NCBI RefSeq assembly: GCF_036365825.1
Contig: NZ_CP142675.1
Coordinates: 248,001-312,000, forward strand
DNA from: Qipengyuania sp. HL-TH1
Lineage (GTDB): Bacteria; Pseudomonadota; Alphaproteobacteria; Sphingomonadales; Sphingomonadaceae
Length of the DNA: 64,000 nucleotides
Reading direction: 5' to 3'
The notes below the pieces were generated by a model. That model had not been told where the DNA came from and made no database searches. It saw nothing but the letters and a program-made list of their open reading frames with translations. Both the position numbers and the translations under genes were made by a program. This document shows, piece by piece, positions 60,332 through 64,000 of the stretch (position 1 is the first letter of the stretch; the number at the start of each line of letters is the position of its first letter).

Positions 60332-61675
60332 TCAGGCTGCGCGAATATGGTTCAGGAAAGCATCGACGCGGCTCTTGAGCGCGCCTGCCTGGCCTTCGAG
60401 TTCGGAAGCTGAATTGAGCACCTGGCTGGCAGCGGCGCCCGCCGCGAGGCTGGTCTCGCGGACCTGACCGATATTGGCCGAAACCTCCTCGGTCGAGCGT
60501 GCCGCCACATCGATGCTGCGCGCCAGATCCTGGCCGGCGACCGATTGCTGGTCGACCGCACTGGCGATCGAGATGGCGGTCGATTCCAGTTCCTTCACCT
60601 GCCCGGCGATCGAACGCAGCGCGCCGACGCTGGCACCGGTGGAATCCTGCATCGCGCGGATCTGCTCGGCGACTTCCTGCGTCGCGCGGCTGGTCTGCGC
60701 AGCCAGTTCCTTCACTTCGCTGGCGACAACGGCAAAGCCGCGCCCCGCTTCGCCGCCCCGTGCGGCCTCGATCGAGGCATTGAGCGCGAGCAGATTGGTC
60801 CGCTGGGCGATCGACTGGATCAGTTCGACGATCTGGCCGACCTGCTCGGCCGAGCTGGCCAGTGCGGAAATGGTGACATCGGCGCCATTGGCGGCATCGG
60901 TCGCCTTGCGTGCGAGTTCGGCGGAATGCGAGGCCTGACGACTGATCTCGCCGATCGACATGGCGAATTCGTCCGATGCGGCAGCCGCTGCGGTAACCCC
61001 GCCGCTGGCCTGCTCCATCGATGCGGTGACCTGGTTGGACTGGTCGGCCGCCTGGTCGGCAATCGCGGCCATCCCCGAAGCGGTCGAATTGAGCTGGCTG
61101 GCCGCCGTGGCCACGCCGCTGACGACATCGCTCACGCCGCCCTCGAAATCGTTGGCCATGCGGATCAGTTCGGCCTTGCGCTCGGCAGAGGCCTTCTTGC
61201 GCCCGGCAAAGAGCTCGTCGAGCTTGTGCCCCGAGCGCAGGAACACCGAGAGCGAGCGCGCAAGGTCGCCGATCTCGTCCTGCCGGTGCGTGTCGGGCAC
61301 TTCGATGTCGCGTTCGCCCTGCGCGAGGCGCGCCATGCCGTCCTTGAGCGTGATGAAGGGCTCGACGATGTGCCGCAGCACGAAGTGCATGCTGGCGAAC
61401 CCGACGAGCAGCGATATTCCGGCGACGACCAGCGTCAGCACCTGCGCGGTCGGGGCGAAAGATGGAAAGAAGAAGCCCAGTTGGGCGAAGGTGGTGATCG
61501 CGGCCAACCCGCCGAGCGAGAAGACCGAAGCGATCCTGACCTTGGCTGCGAGCGTTCGCCGCATGAACCAGCCACTCACGCCGGTCAGCTCTTCACCATC
61601 CATGGCATCGGCGATTTCGACTTCCGCGATTTCGCTGGCCAAGTCGTCCGCTATAATCGAACTATGCGCGTTCAT
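60332..61675 (-). CDS. Methyl-accepting chemotaxis protein (paralogue 1)
   Basis: The product is 447 residues from ATG 61675; a TTG at 61681 has better Shine-Dalgarno spacing. Two adjacent membrane helices (about 45-65 and 75-100) with almost no periplasmic loop, then a HAMP-like region ([20 protein letters not shown]), then the long coiled-coil signalling domain with the hairpin tip [20 protein letters not shown] and a [20 protein letters not shown] stretch. With no periplasmic sensor it probably detects a membrane or cytosolic signal. Its signalling domain is nearly identical to the next gene's. Confidence 0.93.
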   Translation of the reverse strand: MNAHSSIIADDLASEIAEVEIADAMDGEELTGVSGWFMRRTLAAKVRIASVFSLGGLAAITTFAQLGFFFPSFAPTAQVLTLVVAGISLLVGFASMHFVLRHIVEPFITLKDGMARLAQGERDIEVPDTHRQDEIGDLARSLSVFLRSGHKLDELFAGRKKASAERKAELIRMANDFEGGVSDVVSGVATAASQLNSTASGMAAIADQAADQSNQVTASMEQASGGVTAAAAASDEFAMSIGEISRQASHSAELARKATDAANGADVTISALASSAEQVGQIVELIQSIAQRTNLLALNASIEAARGGEAGRGFAVVASEVKELAAQTSRATQEVAEQIRAMQDSTGASVGALRSIAGQVKELESTAISIASAVDQQSVAGQDLARSIDVAARSTEEVSANIGQVRETSLAAGAAASQVLNSASELEGQAGALKSRVDAFLNHIRAA

Positions 61676-61679
61676 CCCC

Positions 61680-61725
61680 AAGCATCCCCCTCTTAAGGCT
61701 GCATCAACCCTAAGGGGGAATGCTT
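61680..61725 (-). promoter_or_regulatory. Long imperfect hairpin before the second MCP start
   Basis: On the minus strand AAGCATTCCCCCTTAGGG (61725-61708) pairs with CCTTAAGAGGGGGATGCTT (61698-61680) with two small irregularities and a 9-nt loop. It lies between the two chemoreceptor genes and includes the GGGGG that serves as ribosome-binding sequence of the downstream one. It may terminate or attenuate, or block ribosome entry. Confidence 0.5.
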
Positions 61726-61734
61726 GAGATCGCG

Positions 61735-63531
61735 TTAAGCTGCCCGGATGAGCTGGAGGAACTGCGCGACCTGCGATTTGAGTGTGCCGGCCTGCGCTTC
61801 CAATTCGGTCGAGGAATTGAGCACCTGGCTCGCCGCCGCACCGGTCGCGAGGCTGGTTTCGCGGACCTGCCCGATATTGGTCGACACCTCATCGGTCGAG
61901 CGCGCAGCCAGATCGATGCTGCGCGCCAGATCCTGCCCGGCGACCGATTGCTGGTCGACCGCGCTGGCGATCGATGTGGCGGTGGTCTCGAGTTCCTTGA
62001 TCTGGCCTGCGATCGACCGCAGCGCGCCGACGCTGGCACCGGTCGAATCCTGCATCGCGCGGATCTGGTCGGCGATCTCTTCGGTCGCCCGGCTGGTCTG
62101 CGCGGCCAGTTCCTTCACTTCGCTGGCGACGACGGCAAACCCGCGTCCGGCTTCGCCGCCACGCGCGGCCTCGATCGAGGCATTGAGCGCGAGCAAATTG
62201 GTGCGCTGCGCGATCGACTGGATGAGCTCGACGATCTGGCCGACCTGTTCGGCCGAGCTGGCCAGCGCGGAAATCGTTTCATCGGCTCCGCTCGCGGCAT
62301 CGGTGGCCTTGCGCGCAAGGTTGGCCGAATGCGAAGCTTGGCGGCTGATCTCGTTGATCGACATGGCGAATTCGTCCGAGGCTGCCGCGGCTGCGGTAAC
62401 CCCGTTGGAAGCCTGCTCCATCGAAACCGTGACGTTCGACGTCTTGGTCGAAGCTTGCTCGGCGGCGGTGGCCATCGATCCGGCGGTGACCCGAAGCTGC
62501 GCCGAGGCCGAGGCCACGCCGTTGACGACTTCGCCGACAGTGGTTTCGAAGCGTTCGGCGAAGCGGACCATATCCTGCCCACGCTCGCGGCGTTCGGCCT
62601 CGCGTTCCTGCGACAGCTTTTCCAGCTGCCAGGCGCGCTGGAGGAAAACCTCCAGTGCGCGGGCCAGATCGCCGATCTCGTCATAGCGGCCGGTCGCGGG
62701 GATATGCATGTCCTTCTCGCCATTGGCGAGGCGCGTGGCGACATGGGTCATGCGGTGCAGCGTGGTCGACACATCACGGCCGAGGTAACGCGCGCTCAGC
62801 ATCGCGATCGCAATGCCGATCGCGGCGACCATGAAGAAGGCGGCGAACATCCACATCACCATTCCCTGTGACTCGGCGTCCGACTCTTCGCCGATCCGCT
62901 CGATTTCCTCACGCGAGGTGATGGCGAGATCGACGAAATCCTGTCCTTCGAAATACACGCTGTCGGAGAATTCCTGCCACTGCTCCTGCGTGCCGCGCGA
63001 ACTTTGCGCAGCATCGATGCGCAGGCGCATCCGGGCGAGCATTGCGTCGAGCTGGTCGATCTGCGGCAGCACCGAGGGGGCGACATCGGTCACCTGGCCC
63101 TCGAGCGCGCTCAGTGCCCGGTCGGTGTCGTTGAATGCATCCTGCGCGGCGACCAGATCGCTACGCTCGCCCGAGACGGCATAGCGCTGCACGAACAGCC
63201 GGCCTTCATTGGTATCTGCCACCATCCGTTCGGCTGACACGGCCGCGGCAGTGATCGCCATGCGTTCGGTGCGCGCTTCCAGCGCGAAATACCCGCCGAG
63301 ACAGGTGGCGGTCAGGCACAGCAGCACCACGGCGATATTGGCGTGCGAAATGCTCTGCAGCTTCTCGCCGACCGAGCGGTTGGACAGCCAGCCTTTCCAG
63401 CCGCTCGCGACTTCCTCGTCCGGCGCGCTGCCGGCCGGGTGCGGATAGGCCGGGCTTTCGGGTACAGTACCGGGCGAAGAAATTTCGTGTTCGGCAACCA
63501 TGCCGTTGACCATGTCATCAAGCGCGCTCAT
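61735..63531 (-). CDS. Methyl-accepting chemotaxis protein (paralogue 2)
   Basis: The product is 598 residues from ATG 63531, which overlaps the stop of the EAL gene (ATGA). A 55-residue cytosolic N-terminus precedes the first membrane helix (about 62-82); a helical periplasmic sensor (about 83-230) and a second helix follow, then HAMP ([20 protein letters not shown]) and the signalling domain with [20 protein letters not shown]. The tip is identical to the neighbouring MCP, so the pair is a tandem duplication that diverged in the sensor part. No pentapeptide for CheR/CheB at the C-terminus. Confidence 0.95.
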   Translation of the reverse strand: MSALDDMVNGMVAEHEISSPGTVPESPAYPHPAGSAPDEEVASGWKGWLSNRSVGEKLQSISHANIAVVLLCLTATCLGGYFALEARTERMAITAAAVSAERMVADTNEGRLFVQRYAVSGERSDLVAAQDAFNDTDRALSALEGQVTDVAPSVLPQIDQLDAMLARMRLRIDAAQSSRGTQEQWQEFSDSVYFEGQDFVDLAITSREEIERIGEESDAESQGMVMWMFAAFFMVAAIGIAIAMLSARYLGRDVSTTLHRMTHVATRLANGEKDMHIPATGRYDEIGDLARALEVFLQRAWQLEKLSQEREAERRERGQDMVRFAERFETTVGEVVNGVASASAQLRVTAGSMATAAEQASTKTSNVTVSMEQASNGVTAAAAASDEFAMSINEISRQASHSANLARKATDAASGADETISALASSAEQVGQIVELIQSIAQRTNLLALNASIEAARGGEAGRGFAVVASEVKELAAQTSRATEEIADQIRAMQDSTGASVGALRSIAGQIKELETTATSIASAVDQQSVAGQDLARSIDLAARSTDEVSTNIGQVRETSLATGAAASQVLNSSTELEAQAGTLKSQVAQFLQLIRAA

Positions 63532-64000
63532 GCGACCTTGGTTCCCTTGTTCTTGGATTTGCGGGCGAGCGCGATCGGCTTGCCCAGATGCTGCCCGATT
63601 TCCTCGGGCGGCATGGCTTTGAAATAGAGCCAGCCCTGGATCTGGTCGCACCCTGCGGCGCGGACCATCGCGGCCTGTTCTTCGGTTTCGACGCCTTCAG
63701 CGGTGACTGCCATTTTCATGGCGCGTGCCACCGTGATGCTGGAAAGCATCATCGCGCGGCTGCCGTCGTCCTCGCTCGCCTGGACCACCAGGCTGCGGTC
63801 GAGCTTGAGCTTTTCGAAGCGGAACTGGCGCAGGAAACCGATCGATGCATAACCGGTGCCGAAATCGTCGAGCGAGATCTTGACCCCGAAGCTGCGGATG
63901 ACCGCCAGGCTGCGCTCCGCGACCACCGGGTCGAGCACGAGGCAGGTCTCGGTAATCTCTAGTTCGAGGCGGTGGGCATCGAAGCCGGTTTCCTCGAGGA
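63528..64000 (-). CDS. EAL-domain c-di-GMP phosphodiesterase (5' end outside window)
   Basis: The frame is open to the window edge, so the N-terminus is missing. The visible 156 residues are the C-terminal half of an EAL domain: [60 protein letters not shown] followed by [17 protein letters not shown]. The metal and catalytic residues (E in LEITE, DDFGTG, K in KLD, E in EGVE) are all kept, so it should be active. It is cotranscribed with the two chemoreceptors, linking c-di-GMP turnover to their signalling. Confidence 0.93.
   Translation of the reverse strand, partial: LEETGFDAHRLELEITETCLVLDPVVAERSLAVIRSFGVKISLDDFGTGYASIGFLRQFRFEKLKLDRSLVVQASEDDGSRAMMLSSITVARAMKMAVTAEGVETEEQAAMVRAAGCDQIQGWLYFKAMPPEEIGQHLGKPIALARKSKNKGTKVA

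Overview
The window is a contiguous piece of a high-GC alphaproteobacterial chromosome, most likely from the Erythrobacteraceae or a close relative in the Sphingomonadales. The signs are a crtY-crtI-LOG-crtB carotenoid operon, DUF6356 and MipA/OmpV proteins, an HWE-type histidine kinase, a Ku/LigD end-joining pair, several secreted amidohydrolases and peptidases, and paired Crp/Fnr regulators with a shared C-terminal tail. There are no insertion sequences, prophage genes or CRISPR arrays. Genes are tightly packed: ATGA, GTGA or TGATG start/stop overlaps are common, and no gene-free stretch exceeds about 280 bp.

Layout. 1-3.1 kb: a DUF819 membrane protein (cut by the window edge) diverges from a four-gene operon: a 79-aa protein, a GntA-like (YqcI/YcgG) N-hydroxylase, a DUF1989 protein of the carboxyguanidine-deiminase family, and a DUF421 membrane protein. 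3.1-5.5 kb: two paralogous Crp/Fnr regulators and a sulfotransferase; an AAGCTAAC element lies upstream of both regulators and of the GntA operon. 5.6-10.9 kb: four glycosyltransferases, one being a sucrose-phosphate-synthase/phosphatase fusion. 10.9-16.0 kb: a PaoABC-type molybdenum oxidoreductase with its XdhC and MocA maturation factors. 16.1-19.4 kb: ku-ligD. 19.7-26.8 kb: tRNA-Gly(CCC), a YeiH transporter, an SDR, a GDT1-like membrane protein, dps, pgl, a Nudix hydrolase, dinB and an MFS transporter. 26.8-30.3 kb: a biotin-dependent acyl-CoA carboxylase, with a REP-like doublet between its two genes. 30.5-34.8 kb: carotenoid genes. 34.9-41.9 kb: an OmpV-like protein, an amidohydrolase, a DUF885 peptidase, a GT87 protein and an alanine/sodium symporter.

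42-51 kb: secE-nusG and rplK-rplA, normally contiguous, are separated by about 7 kb. The interval carries a LuxR-type regulator fused to a hydrolase fold that has lost catalytic residues, a secreted protein, a Met/His-rich outer-membrane protein beside a DUF2946 protein, an aspartyl protease, and an HWE histidine kinase whose sensor is an ethylene-receptor-type three-helix domain. 51.3-56.9 kb: a FemAB/GNAT-like protein with a polysaccharide deacetylase, a CinA-like protein, a Baeyer-Villiger-type monooxygenase and a LacI regulator. 56.9-64 kb: a very large secreted beta-propeller/amidohydrolase, two tandem chemoreceptor paralogues, and the start of an EAL phosphodiesterase gene.

The most interesting items are the ethylene-receptor-like kinase, the guanidino-chemistry operon with its shared upstream element, and the LuxR/pseudo-hydrolase. 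All calls come from reading the sequence; no database search was run.
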